Source: Rhinolophus ferrumequinum
Taxonomy: Eukaryota > Chordata > Mammalia > Chiroptera > Rhinolophidae
Assembly: GCF_004115265.2 (NCBI RefSeq)
Contig: NC_046300.1
Span: 37,318,788 to 37,382,787 of the forward strand
DNA: 64,000 bases
Direction of reading: 5' to 3'
Shown in pieces: positions 1 to 10,868 of the stretch (the stretch's first letter is position 1; each line of letters begins with the position of its first letter). The position numbers and the translations under genes are program-made. The notes below the pieces were generated by a model. It made no database searches, was not told the DNA's origin, and saw only the letters and a list, made by a program, of their open reading frames with translations.

Positions 1-145
1 TTGATGAAAATAAGGCAGCTTTACATGGAATACTGATCATACATACTCATATACTCATAAACATACTTTCATTTCTGTTTAAATGATATAATATAATCAC
101 ATTAATGATAACTTGTGAAAATAAAGGAGCTATGTATATCTCATA

Positions 146-146
<1 letters not shown>

Positions 147-180
<34 letters not shown>
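147..180. repeat. (GT)n/(AT)n microsatellite
   Basis: A GT run of about 18 bases passes directly into an AT run of about 17 bases and abuts the first palindromic MITE. Confidence 0.95.
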
Positions 181-296
181 GTTGTGTTTCCCCCAAAATA
201 AGACCTAGCCGGACAATCAGCTCTAATGCATCTTTTGGAGCAAAAGATGCATTAGAGCTGATTGTCCGGCTAGGTCTTATTTTCAGGGAAACACAG
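181..296. mobile_element. Palindromic mariner-type MITE, short form (copy 1)
   Basis: The two arms are near-perfect inverted repeats and meet with almost no loop. The outer end is GTGTTTCCC and the inner arm contains AAATAAGACCTAGCC and CAGCTCTAATGC. Compared with the other three copies in this window it lacks the central part containing AAAATTAATATAAGACC, so it is an internally deleted form. The right end is followed by TA; the left edge merges into the AT microsatellite and is approximate. No transposase is present. Confidence 0.8.
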
Positions 297-425
297 TATA
301 TATCTGATATCTATATCTAAATAGATATATCACATTAAAATAGTTGCCTATGAGGGAGGAGGAAAATGGGAGTAAATAAATGAATAAATGAATGGTGCAT
401 GAGTAGAAAATGGATAGCTAGAAAG

Positions 426-440
426 AGATAGATGATAGAT

Positions 441-490
<50 letters not shown>

Positions 491-497
491 AGATAGA
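426..497. repeat. (GATA)n microsatellite
   Basis: A tract of about 70 bases, mostly GATA units with a few interruptions at both ends. Confidence 0.95.
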
Positions 498-523
498 CAG
501 GCCTTACACAGACCAATAATGAT

Positions 524-528
<5 letters not shown>

Positions 529-571
<43 letters not shown>
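529..571. repeat. (TA)n/(CA)n microsatellite
   Basis: About 30 bases of TA run straight into a short CA run. Confidence 0.93.
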
Positions 572-572
<1 letters not shown>

Positions 573-640
573 TATATATGATTCTATTTGTTATTCATGT
601 ATAATACATAATTAAATAAAATACAAACACTAAGTTGATT

Positions 641-705
641 TTATATATATATTATATATAATATATATACATATATAATATATAATATATATATGTATAT
701 ATATA
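641..705. repeat. AT-rich palindromic low-complexity tract
   Basis: Alternating TA and ATAATATA units, largely self-complementary, with only two C or G bases. It may extrude as a cruciform. Confidence 0.85.
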
Positions 706-2500
706 GCCTCATAAGCATAGACTATGTCTAGAAAAATAAACAAGCTGTTACCAGTTACCTCTGGGAATGGGAATGGAGGTGGAGGACCTTTATCTTCCAC
801 TTTCCACTTCTCTATACCATTCGAAGATCTTTGTATCCTCATCAATTACTTTTAAATTTTTTTTAAAGAAAAAGATATAATTTCTGCCCTTGAAAAACTT
901 AGAACATGGAGCAACAGACAGTACATGTGATGCTATTTAATCAAATTCTTTCTAGATCATGTCATTCAGATATTTAAATGCAATAGAAAGTCAGAGAAGA
1001 GAAAGGTCATTGACCTCATAAAGGAGAAAGGCCTCGAAGAAATGATGGGGCTGGGTTTGCAAAGAAGGGAAGGGCCTCCAGGAAAGGGCCTGCCCTCCCT
1101 GAGCCCTGTCTTCATTTGGGAAAGGCGGTGATAGGCCTGCCCTACCTGTCCCCCGGGTGCAGTGAGAACTGGAGGAGATACAAGGGAAAGGCACTCAGTA
1201 ATAACACCAGCTGTGGTGCAGGAAGCACCAGCCTCTGTGCCAGCTACAAACTCTAAATACAAACCTACAAACAGCTCTTAGCATTCCCATTTTACAAACA
1301 ACTAAACTGATGTCTGCAGAGGTTCAGTAGCTTGCCCCAGGTAGGGAGGCCAGGGTTGAAATACAGTTAGAGGTCCATCTGGCTCCAAAGCTTGTGGACT
1401 GTGAACTCCCCAATATGATCCTTGAGGCTATTAGTCCTAAAAACTTGCTTTGATCAGATCATCACCACTTATCCCTCAAACTCATTCATTCACTCACTCC
1501 CCTCTCATTTACAGCATGACTACCTGGGCCAGGCCTAGTACCAGGCACTGGGGCAACCAAGGTGTATTAACCACACACCATCCCGCCCACCCAGGAGCTC
1601 AGTGTGGCTCCTTGTTGCCACAGTACTGAGTCTAAACCCTAAGCCTGGTCTGGAAGGCTGCCCACACGATGCCACTGACCCACCTTTTCCATTTCATCTC
1701 CTATTCTTTCTTAGATACTCTTCCCCAACACATACACCAAAAACAAAACTCTCCAGCCACAAGCACCCATGGCCATAAGGAGAAGACCAGCACATTTCTA
1801 CTTAACATAGTGTGTTATTGAAAAAAAAAAAAGGCAGGGTGGCAGGTGAGATGATACTCACCATGCTCAACTTCAAGCTGCAACGGTGTCACCAGAGCCT
1901 CAGAAACAATTGCCACAACAAGCCGTGTCTTGGAACAACAGCAGGTTACCAGGCATGCTGTGGGCAAGGGTAACAGGACACCTGCTTCCTGTCCTCCTGC
2001 AGACCAGGAGCTCACCTGAGAACGCACTGTTTAACTATTTAAGCTTTGGCCTGAGATGTTTGCCCACACTCCTCTCTCTAATAATCTGACTAAGAACACT
2101 CCATCAGCAGCTCTCTCGGCTCTCCTCCCAGCACTTTGAATGCTCCTGCCAGCCTCTCCCTCGAACAGTTTCCCTCCTCCTTTAAGGCAGAGTGTGCCAG
2201 TGCCCCCATGATACTGGCCCGTTCACCCATGATGCATCTCTCCCTGCACACTCTCCTCGGAGTTAACTCACACATAACCACAGCTTCAGCTTCCACAGGC
2301 TGGGCCTGAGCCACTCCCAAATCTTTCTTACTGGCCCATCTGTCTCTTGGGACCTGTAGACCAAAATTGCCATTACTGATAATACCAGGAATTACATATC
2401 CAAATTCCGATGCAGGAAACGTGCCAGGTATAAAAGAAACCACAGTATAAGCTTGATGATAAATGGCAACTGATTCTCCATCTTAGTGTCCAAAATACAA
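706..2500. other. Non-coding stretch with old MIR/L2-like debris
   Basis: No exon was recognised. Around 1230-1400 the text resembles a reverse-oriented MIR, with an exon-like phrase of the type 'fraction in parentheses removed, lymph-node-like' spacing absent and only the usual MIR core order visible. Around 1470-1560 there is a fragment resembling an L2 3' end. Short ORFs here have no recognisable product. Confidence 0.4.
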
Positions 2501-2504
2501 TCAG

Positions 2505-2604
2505 GCAGCGATTCTCAAGTGTGGTCTCTGAACCAGCAGACCAGCATCACCTGGGACCTCGTGAGAAATGCAGCTCTCCAGATTTACTAATTCAGAACCA
2601 CTGC
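2505..2604 (+). mobile_element. MER5A-like hAT-Charlie fragment
   Basis: It contains the order typical of MER5A: TCTCAAGTGTGGTCTCTGAA, then a CAGCATCACCTGGGA block, GAGAAATGCAG, and a terminal CAGAACCACTG. It is a plain non-autonomous DNA transposon fragment shortened in the middle. The family name is from memory. Confidence 0.65.
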
Positions 2605-2829
2605 TTTAGGGAGTGTTGGGACAGGCAGTGTTGGGGTGGTGGCAAAAGGGGAGTGCATGCCCTGTTTAAAAAGGACAGCCACCGATGAGCTTCAGCCATA
2701 CAGGAATGAATGTGTTCCTCGGGAGCTAATTCCACAATCATTAAGAAGATATTCAAAGACCTTTATGAACTGTTTCCAAACTACCTTTCTAGCTGCATCT
2801 CCACTTACCATATTATTTGCTGTCCACCC

Positions 2830-3050
2830 ATTCTTATGTCTGGGCTACTTATTTATAGGCACTGTTTTTAAGTGTTTTGTAAAGAATAATTTGTGTAATC
2901 CTCAGAACACCCCCTTGAGGAGATACTATTATTATCTAAGCCACAAAGAAGTGAAGAAGCTTGTCCACAGGTACAGGAGGCAGGATCCAACCCATGCAGC
3001 CTGGTTACTGAGTCTGAACTCTAAGCCACTATGCCATGCTGCCTCTTGGT
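2830..3050 (-). repeat. MIR SINE, reverse orientation
   Basis: It shows the reverse-complement MIR order: a 'TAATCCTCAGAAC' block, then GAGGAGATACTATTATTATC, then GTCCACAGGTA and GGATCCAACCCA. Old and diverged. Confidence 0.65.
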
Positions 3051-3259
3051 GCAGAGGGCCTTCCGCCATGTCCTTTTGCTCCTACTGAAGGTGAATGCAT
3101 GCTTTCAAGGATTTGCTCATACATGATCGCTACCCAAATCCCTCCCAGGCCCACAGTCATAATTCTTGCTCTTCCCCAGAGCACAGAGCATACACTCCTT
3201 TAGTCGCCCTCACCATATTCTGGTCTGATGTGGGGTAGCTGTGCAGCAATCATTCGTCT

Positions 3260-3560
3260 ATCCCATCAACAAATGATTCATAAGCCCGTACTAAGTGCCA
3301 GGCACCGTGATTGACAGTCCTGATTAACGGTGATTCAGGCAACAGTTCCTGCAATTGTTAACAGAAAGAGTTAACAGTTCTGGAACTGTGTGCTCCACAC
3401 ACAGTTATAAGGCTTTACATGTATTATCTCAGTTAATTCTCACAACAACCCTGTATACGGATGAAGAAACTGAGAGATGAACAAAGAGGGTGAAATTACT
3501 TTCCAAAATTACACAACTAGTAAGTGATGGTGTCTGGCTCCACAGTTGGTTCTCCAGAAA
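3260..3560 (-). repeat. MIR SINE, reverse orientation
   Basis: It contains ACTAAGTGCCAGGCACCGTG, then TATTATCTCAGTTAATTCTC, GATGAAGAAACTGAGAGATG and ACACAACTAGTAAGTGATGG, the order expected of a reverse-complemented MIR. There is a short non-MIR insertion after the first block. Confidence 0.75.
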
Positions 3561-4334
3561 GACAGAAAAATACACAGAAAGTGCACAAAATACACAGAAA
3601 AGTACACAGAAAGGACGAGGTGCTATGGGAGCACTAAGAAGAGGCCATAACAGGACATTTCTGTCTCCTTTTTCCCCACTCCCCCTCTCTCTCTGTGAGG
3701 TCCACAAGGGCTGAGACCTTGGCTTATTCACATCTGTTGTACTCCAGCCCCTAGCATATTACATGCAGCCCAGATTTCTATTGAACTGAGCAGAATTGCC
3801 AAAATCTTAGAATATCTGCCTCACATTTCTACATTCTTGGGGTCTTGGAGAAATGAGGCTATGAAGAGCAAGAATTAAGTTATAGAATAAGAATGGAGTT
3901 AGGAGTCCTTCATTTGGACTCCTGGGAGAGAAATGACATTCAGACTTAGTAAAATGGTTGATTTGTTGACCATCTATGTCCAGAGCTTAATTCCATGTGC
4001 CACTAATGAAAGCTTAGAGTGCAGGAGCCCTCGTGGGTGGTTTTCAGTGAGAAGCCCCGGTGCCCACACTCGCTGTCAAGTTGTGGTCACAGCGTTCTAG
4101 CTTGCTGCCTGAGCAGCCCTAAAACCCTCACGTTGACACTGAGCACAGTCTCTTAATACCGAGGGTCACAGCCCCAGTCCCAGCTATACAGAATTCTGAA
4201 TTAGGGGTCTGATTTCATGAGGTTTTACTGAGCCCCAAAAGTATCATTCCTGTCTCCCACTGGAACCCCAAAGGTCTGATTCTCAGGAGTCCTACCATTC
4301 TGACATCAAAAGGTGAGCAGAACTGTGGGGATTT

Positions 4335-4580
4335 GATGAGTATGACAATGACAGCAGCCATCATTTATTAAGTATCTATGTGCCAGGCACGGTGCCAGCC
4401 TTAAAAAGTACTATTTCTAGTTGTCATACAGCAGGGTATGTAGCTTTGATTTGCCTCATCTGAAAAAAATGTAAAAATTGAGGCTCAGAAAAGCTAAGGG
4501 ACCTTCCCCAAGTCACTCAGCTACTACGTATGAAACCAAGATTCAAATCAAATTCTGACTCCAAAGCTTTTGAATTATGC
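4335..4580 (-). repeat. MIR SINE, reverse orientation
   Basis: It contains CATTTATTAAGTATCTATGT, GCCAGGCACGGTGCCAG, GAGGCTCAGAAAAGCTAAGG and CAAGTCACTCAGCTACTACG, which together follow the reverse-complemented MIR consensus. Confidence 0.8.
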
Positions 4581-4599
4581 CAAACTACCTTCCAATGAT

Positions 4600-7180
4600 C
4601 ATGATGAAAATACATAAATTATTTCCCATTATAAAAATTACAGTACCTGAGATTTCTTGACCAAACTGCACGAACTGAGAGAGTTTAGAGCAAATCACAA
4701 CAGGATCAGAGCTGGAGGCCTTCAATTCTCCTTGTATCTCAGCAGACTCAACTCAGCAGCTTGTAACCAGATTAGGAAGGGCAGAAGACAAAGCCAGATG
4801 AGAATGCTGCAAGTTACCTAGAAACCACACACCCAGGAGGGCAGGAACACCCTGCCTTCTCCAGAATGAATTAGCAGCAGACTGTTTTTCCCATCTGGGA
4901 ATAGGAACACAGGCAGAAATGACTCACTGTCATTAGGAAATCTGAAGCTGTGTTAGCCACCCCTAAATGTTTCAATGGGGTCCAGGAAACTTCCCAATCC
5001 TAGACCAAGGTCATAAGTTAATGGGAGCCAAAAGAACGATATTTATGCTAGCATTCCAAAATCACTTCATGGGTGAAGAGATCGTTTCTACCTAGGGCAA
5101 TCCTATAGCCAAGAGAGGAAGCCCATCTACCATCCTAGCTTTGCATATTCCCAGTGATGGGGTGTCCACCACCTCTCAAGGCAGTCATCCCACTGTGAAG
5201 CAATTCCTGGAGACTTTATGGTTCTGAAACCTGCCCACCTATAATCTGTCAAAGATAACTTCCACAAAATATACCAAATAGCCGATTTTTAAACAAAATT
5301 CTGGCTGACTTTTTAATATAAATTGACAGCTAGAGTACACTACTACCGCTGCCATCTTCCGGTCTCTTCTGCTTCTTCAAGAATGAAGCCAAGAGAAGCA
5401 CACAGAGAGAAACAAGCTTCCAAGGCTTCTGCCAGGCAATCATTTACAAGCCTGCCCTGGCTCCCAACTAATTTCAGTGGTGCCTGCCCCAGGGAGCTCA
5501 GGCATGTCATTAGTGCTAATTGTTGTGGCTGCCAAGGTAACCTTCACACAGTTTGCAAACAGGCTGTGCACACACCACAGGCAAGGGAGCGGGGGAGACC
5601 CCAACGGAGATGAGCGCGACCCAGGAGCTCTTCCGGGGCACTGCCGTTACTTCTCTGATTCTCTGACTTCTCAGACTCTCCGTTACTTCTCAGACTTCTC
5701 TGATTCTGTTGTTTTCTAAAGGGAGGAGTCCGCCTTTCCACTCTTTCTTTCCCTTCGTGGGAGCTGCCCCCACTTCCAGAACAGAGAGAGAGAGAGAGAT
5801 CTACCCCACTAGGCACACAGCTCTCCCTTATAGCTGGCCTCCATTCCCAGAAACTTTAAGGAGATATTTTTAAAAGACAGTGTCCACAGTTTGGTCAAAA
5901 CCTATTTTAAGTTTTTGCCACAAAAGGATTTTCTTTAAAATAAAAATTGGAGGTAGGGATTTGACTGACATCTCTCACGAGTATTTTTGAGGAAAAGACT
6001 ACATAGTGACCATGACCTAGCTTCCCAAGTGCAGAATTGTCAAAAACCAGCACTGCTTTCACATCTAAAAGAAAACCAGTCTAGAATATAATATTGGTGT
6101 ATTCTTTCCTATGGAGGAGTTATTGCTTCTTGGTAGAGCTTCTCTGCCCTCAGTGTCTGGGTCATCAGACCCCACAGAATCCTCCCTAGAGGTACAAGGT
6201 CTAGTGACAGGTGGCATTTCATGCTGGTGGTTAACCCTGCAGACCAAGACTGGCCCTCCCTGCAAGGGGCCCACAAGGCGGTTCAGAACAGCCCAGCAAG
6301 TTGTCGCCTTCCTGCGCCTGACAGTTTCAATTGAGCAACAAGACTTTTGACCAAATTCCAGCTCCGTAGCAGAACCCAGTTATGCTGCACAAATGAATTC
6401 AGTTTTCTGTTTCCAACCTGAAGCATATAACTTCATGGGACCACTTTATCAAGTTGGACGGTGTCCAAAAGTATTTCCACATGAGGGAAATGTCTCCAGA
6501 CCCTTGGTGCTGACAGACACAGACAAAAGGCGGCTCATCAGCCACTTGACTGAAGGACCAGCCTTCTCTAAGTGGGGTTGTTCTTACCCGCCAGTCCTCA
6601 GCTCCAGGGGGAGGGGTTAGGGACCCCGTGAAAAAGGAGAGAGACCCCTCACCTTGCCTGCAGATGGGGGTGTGGGAGCCCACAGTCCCAGCACCCCACA
6701 CTCACCAGACCTCTCTTCCAAGTGCTGTTAGAAATCAGATTCCAGGAGACAACGAAGGGGCAGGCAGGCCCTGAGCCCTGAGGAGCGCTGGGTTAGTGGG
6801 AGCCCCTGCTCAGGCCCTCCAGAGCCTGTGCTCTGCCAGGCCTCTGGAGCCTTGTCCTGTACTAAGCAAGTCTCCAGTGGACTTTATCTGTAGCCACCAC
6901 AAAACGAAAACACCATCGCTGTCTCCTGCTAAACTGCAGCCCAGGAGTGCAAGGCAGAGGAACTAAAGATGCCAAAGTCTTTGTTTTTAAATCATCTTAT
7001 TACTAAATGATCCCCCCCACACACACACACACACCTACAGAATTCAAAGCATTTAGCCCCCAAATCATTTTACTTTTTTCAAAAAGTAAAAATCCAAAGC
7101 TGTCCTCCCAGGGATGCCCAGTCCTGGGGCTACAGTCATTCCTGCTCCCCTCTGGGGGTACCTCGGTCCACAGCAGGCCA
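4600..7180. other. Non-coding stretch, probably DZIP1L intron 1 or intergenic
   Basis: No exon was recognised on either strand. Around 5120-5250 there is a CR1/L3-like motif (GATGGGGTGTCCACCACCTC). Pyrimidine-rich short duplications of a TCTGATTCTCTGACTTCTC type lie at 5640-5710. A short CA run lies at 7019-7034. If the CpG block to the right is the DZIP1L first exon, this stretch is the start of its first intron. Confidence 0.35.
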
Positions 7181-7189
7181 AAGGAGCTG

Positions 7190-7700
7190 AGCGTGGAGGG
7201 CAGAGCCAGACGCAGGAAGTGGCGCGTCTAGAGGCCGAGCCCGGGCGGGCGCAGCTCCTCTGCTCCAGGGCGGGACCCCCGCAGGGCGTCCCGAGCAGCT
7301 AATGTTTAACCTCCTGCAGCCCGTGGCACCGATCACTGGGACTACCAGGACCTCACCCGCGCCCCTCCCGGGCCGAATTCCTAGCATAGTTTTCCCACGC
7401 GGTCCGGCTCACCTGGGGGTCCCCGAAGCTGGGAGAGTGGGCAGAAGTCCCAGAGTCGTTGGCTCCCTTTCTCAGCCTCGTCCAGTCCCCGCCCCCGGCT
7501 CTCTCCACAGTCCCCGACTGCTCCAAGAGGTTCCCGGAATCCTCACCGTCGCGCGGGCTGGGATGCTTCCCCAGTCTCGGGAAGCCTGGGCGCTCTCGGG
7601 AGCGGGGACAGAGCTGCCAACCTGCGGGGCCTGGGACAAGAGAACTTCGCCACGCGAGCAGCTAGAGGCCTGGGGTCTGACGCCTCCTACTCCTAAAACA
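7190..7700 (-). promoter_or_regulatory. DZIP1L: CpG-rich block, candidate DZIP1L promoter and first exon
   Basis: The block is much richer in G+C and CpG than its surroundings, with CpG-dense parts at about 7200-7300, 7340-7420 and 7540-7660. On the minus strand there is a strong splice-donor match, CCCCCAG followed by GTGAGC, with the exon side ending at 7413. In human, DZIP1L lies just downstream of A4GNT on the same strand with its 5' end facing A4GNT, so a non-coding first exon upstream of 7413 fits here. No DZIP1L coding sequence was recognised in the window, so the gene name is inference from synteny and donor only. It could be an unrelated CpG island. Confidence 0.4.
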
Positions 7701-7898
7701 ACCTCCCTACCCCACCCAGAGGAGGGGTGGAGCTTCTCCCAGCCCCCAAGACCCGCTATTTTTAGGCCGGTTACAGAGCAGGGAAGGAGGGAATGCCAAA
7801 TTTAACCCGTTGGGAAAATCCAGGATTCATGTGAATGGCTCCCAGGCCTTGCTGAGAGGCCATGCCCCATGGAATTCAGGGAGGCTGATGTACTCCTG

Positions 7899-7941
7899 TA
7901 CACACACACACACCACCACCACCACCACCACCACCACCACA
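7899..7941. repeat. (CA)n/(CCA)n microsatellite
   Basis: A CA run of about 14 bases passes into about nine CCA units. Confidence 0.95.
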
Positions 7942-8098
7942 CCCTCCAGTACAGTCCCTTTGCTGCTGGAAGCAGGGACAGCTACAACCTCCTGGGCAGA
8001 TAGCCCAGCCCACCTGCCCTAAATTAAAGGAATCTTCCTGGTTTCTGATCCCACCTCATGTTAGTCCTTACAGTGAGTCCCAGGCCTGGTCAAATGTT

Positions 8099-8120
8099 AA
8101 CCACCACCACCACCACCACC
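8099..8120. repeat. (CCA)n microsatellite
   Basis: About seven CCA units, 160 bases from the longer CA/CCA tract. Confidence 0.93.
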
Positions 8121-8309
8121 CAACTTATTGCTTGTCCTGTGGACCCAGCTGTGAAACCTAGGACCAAAAAATTCTTTCTTTCCTGATATTAGCCTCTGAT
8201 TCTTTCCCACAGTCAATGCTTGCTTTACTGAGACTCAGATTTCTGGAAAAAAATTTTTAAGGCTCCCCCCACCAGCCTCAATCTGCCAAGCTCTGTATCT
8301 TGGGGCAAC

Positions 8310-8999
8310 CAAAACAAACATGTATGGGAATAATGTTGGCAATGATGTGCAAAAATTGGAACCCCCATGCATTGCTGGTGGGAATATAAAATGGTACAGC
8401 TGCTGTGGAAAAGAGAATGGCAATTCCTCAAAAAGTCAAATATAGAATTATCATATGATCCAGCAATTCCATTTCCAGGTATATACTAAAAAGAATTGAA
8501 AACAGGGACTCAGATATTTGCACATGTATGTTCATAACAGCATATTCACAATAACCAAAAGTTTGAAACAACCCAAGTACCCACTGACATATGAATGAAT
8601 AAACAAAATGTAATACGTACATACAGTGGAATATTATTCAGCCTTATACAAAGGAATGAAATTCTGATACATGCCACAACTTGAATGAACCTTGAAAATA
8701 CTATGCTAAGAGAAATGAGCCAGACACAGAAGGACAGATATTATATGATTCCACCTATACAAGTTACCTAGAATAGTCAAGTTCATATATCCCAGAAAGT
8801 ACAATAGTGGTTACCAGGGCTGGGGGAGGTGGGGGAATTAGTGTTTAATGTGTACAGAGTTTCACTTTGAAAAGTTCTAGAGATGGATGGTGATGTTGGT
8901 TGTACGACAATATAAATGTACTTAATGCTACTGAAATTGTACATATTAAAATGGTTAAAACGACAAATTTTATGGTATGTGTACTTCACCGCAGTTTTT

Positions 9000-9033
<34 letters not shown>
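8310..9033 (+). mobile_element. LINE-1 3' end with poly(A)
   Basis: The text follows the end of mammalian L1 ORF2 and 3' UTR: GCATTGCTGGTGGGAATATA, GGAATATTATTCAGCCTTAT, GAAATGAGCCAGACACAGAA, AGTGGTTACCAGGGCTGGGG, and a final pure A run at 9008-9033. The long intact A tail suggests a younger copy than most L1 pieces here. 5' truncated. The short ORFs in it are remnants. Confidence 0.9.
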
Positions 9034-9169
9034 CAGTGGGTGGACTAGGGACCAGGACCAAGTAGGGATGTGTGTGAGTCATCTGCTCTGATGGGGAATC
9101 TTGTTCCTCCTCTCCTCTCCTGGTCAGGGTGCACTTTTCTGTCCAGGGGTTCCTACTGCCCACTGGAGG

Positions 9170-9355
9170 GGAGAGAAGAGACCAGGCTTTGGAGTCAAAG
9201 GTTCATTTACACCCCACATTCCCGAGCTGTGCAACCTTGGGAAAGTCACTTAACCTCTCCATAAAAAAGAAGAAAAAAAAACTCTACCTAGCAGGGTCAT
9301 TATGAGAATCAAATTAGCTAAAGCGTCTTTCGACTGAGCCAGGAGCCTAGCAGTC
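9170..9355 (+). repeat. MIR SINE, forward orientation
   Basis: It contains GGCTTTGGAGTCA, then TGTGCAACCTTGGGAAAGTC, ACTTAACCTCTCC, and AGGGTCATTATGAGAATCAA, the forward MIR order. A short A/G-rich insertion sits in the middle. Confidence 0.8.
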
Positions 9356-9779
9356 AGCATGCGTCCTCTGAGTTCAGTACAGTGTGAAATCTGCGGGGGC
9401 TTAGAGCATTTGCTTCTCAGCTCTCTTCCCATTGTATCCCCTAAATGTACAGAAAGTAGCACTGAGGGTATCTGTTTGTGTTTGTCATTTCCACCAGACT
9501 CAATTTCCCCCTGTGTAAGTGGGTGCCCTCTTTTGCAGGGCGGTTGGGAGAAAGTGGACTTGACATGCACCTCAGTCCACCTTGCCTGTAATGCAAAAGC
9601 TAAAGACTCCATCCTCAGGTGACCAAGACCGGCCATGCATGGGACCCTTGTACCCTTCCCTTACTGGGCCACAATTCCACATTCAATATAGCCAAGAGTG
9701 ATTGAGTGCCTACTGTGAGCCAGGCTCCGTTCCAGGTCCTGAAGATACCAAGAGTTGATAGAAGACGACATCACTTAGC

Positions 9780-10140
9780 ACTAAGAAGCTGTCACTTCTG
9801 CCAGAGCACACACAAGATTTGGTGGTGCCAATGTCAGTCCCTGACACAGAAACAGGCCAAAGGAGACTGGCCCTAGATGGCTAGTCCAGGGGACATTGTT
9901 TAAATGCAGACACGATGAGCCGTGGAGATCAGCTAGCCATATGGAACATGAGCTGTGGACATCAAGGATGACAAACAGAGAGAAGCAAGAAGCCGAGGTC
10001 CCTGATGGCTACAGTGACTACACCCACCCTGAATGACTTGCCTTCAGATTCTTTTACATAAGAGAGCAATAAACTTCTATATTTTATACACTAATGGCCC
10101 TTAGGATTTTTGTGTCATAGACAGAGAAAGCTAATACTAA
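9780..10140 (+). mobile_element. MaLR-like solo LTR fossil (MLT1 type, tentative)
   Basis: The right half ends with an AATAAA signal around 10067 followed by a terminal block resembling the tail of MLT1-group LTRs (GCTAATACTAACTGACA). The left edge is not sharp. It is an old, decayed, internal-less copy. The family assignment is tentative. It ends about 110 bases from the A4GNT stop codon. Confidence 0.4.
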
Positions 10141-10253
10141 CTGACATGTGGGTCAGTCCCCACACCCCTGGGCAAAGTGGAGATCCAGGGAAAGTGTGGC
10201 ACCCCAGGCAGTGTTTAGTTCCACGACGTAGCAGCAACAACCCAGCATTGGCT

Positions 10254-10868
10254 CTATCTGTTACCAGGACCCAGCTTCCCAGTCACCAACCCCTCTGGGC
10301 CTTGAATCAGATGCCTGTAAGTCCTGGGACAGTGCTGACGGTAGAGATTTTCCACCAGCGTGTTGCTGCCTCTAACCACGGCCCTCCCTTCCTGGTTCAT
10401 GTAGTTCCACAGATGCAGGGCATAGGAGTCGTTGAAGCTCGGGTCTGTGTCCCAGACTTCGTAGTAGCGCTTCCACTCTGGGTAGGAGATGGGGTAAAAT
10501 CTTTGGGGGTGTAGGAAGGACAAATTCAAACACTTGAGGTCGCTCACCTCCTGGAAGTCTTTGAGTTTGCACCATACTCTCAACATCCTCGTCATCAAAT
10601 TGGGACCCTGGTTGCCCCAAATGTCTGAATTGTAGTGTTCAACAAAGTTTTCCATGCACTCCCATAGGAAGGAGTGGCGGGGGAGGAATCCAAACACCCC
10701 GTTACTAGAGTACTGAGAAGACTGGGCAGCCAAAAAGTTTTCCTCGGGGATGGGCCTGATGGAGATGACATCGGTGTCCATGTAGATGCCACCATACTTC
10801 CAGATGATGGCCAGGCGGGATGCATCGGAGCTGACATGGAGCCAGTTTCTCTCTGCACTGGTGTTGAT
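10254..10868 (-). CDS. A4GNT: A4GNT coding exon 2 (last)
   Basis: It encodes residues 138-341 from INTSAERNW to GPGNR and the TAG stop, including the DXD motif. The acceptor is GCAG before ATC. The open frame continues past the acceptor into the intron, but the homology does not. Confidence 0.95.
   Translation of the reverse strand: MNTSAERNWLHVSSDASRLAIIWKYGGIYMDTDVISIRPIPEENFLAAQSSQYSSNGVFGFLPRHSFLWECMENFVEHYNSDIWGNQGPNLMTRMLRVWCKLKDFQEVSDLKCLNLSFLHPQRFYPISYPEWKRYYEVWDTDPSFNDSYALHLWNYMNQEGRAVVRGSNTLVENLYRQHCPRTYRHLIQGPEGLVTGKLGPGNR

Noticed and set aside
426-497. Regular short direct repeats suggesting a CRISPR-like array
   Set aside because: It is a GATA microsatellite with no spacers, in vertebrate DNA.
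2636-3088. 150-codon plus-strand ORF
   Set aside because: Much of it is translated MIR sequence. No domain or splice context was seen.
7302-7805. 167-codon plus-strand ORF in the CpG block
   Set aside because: Proline- and glycine-rich translation of a CpG-rich region with no domain. The splice-donor evidence favours the minus strand.
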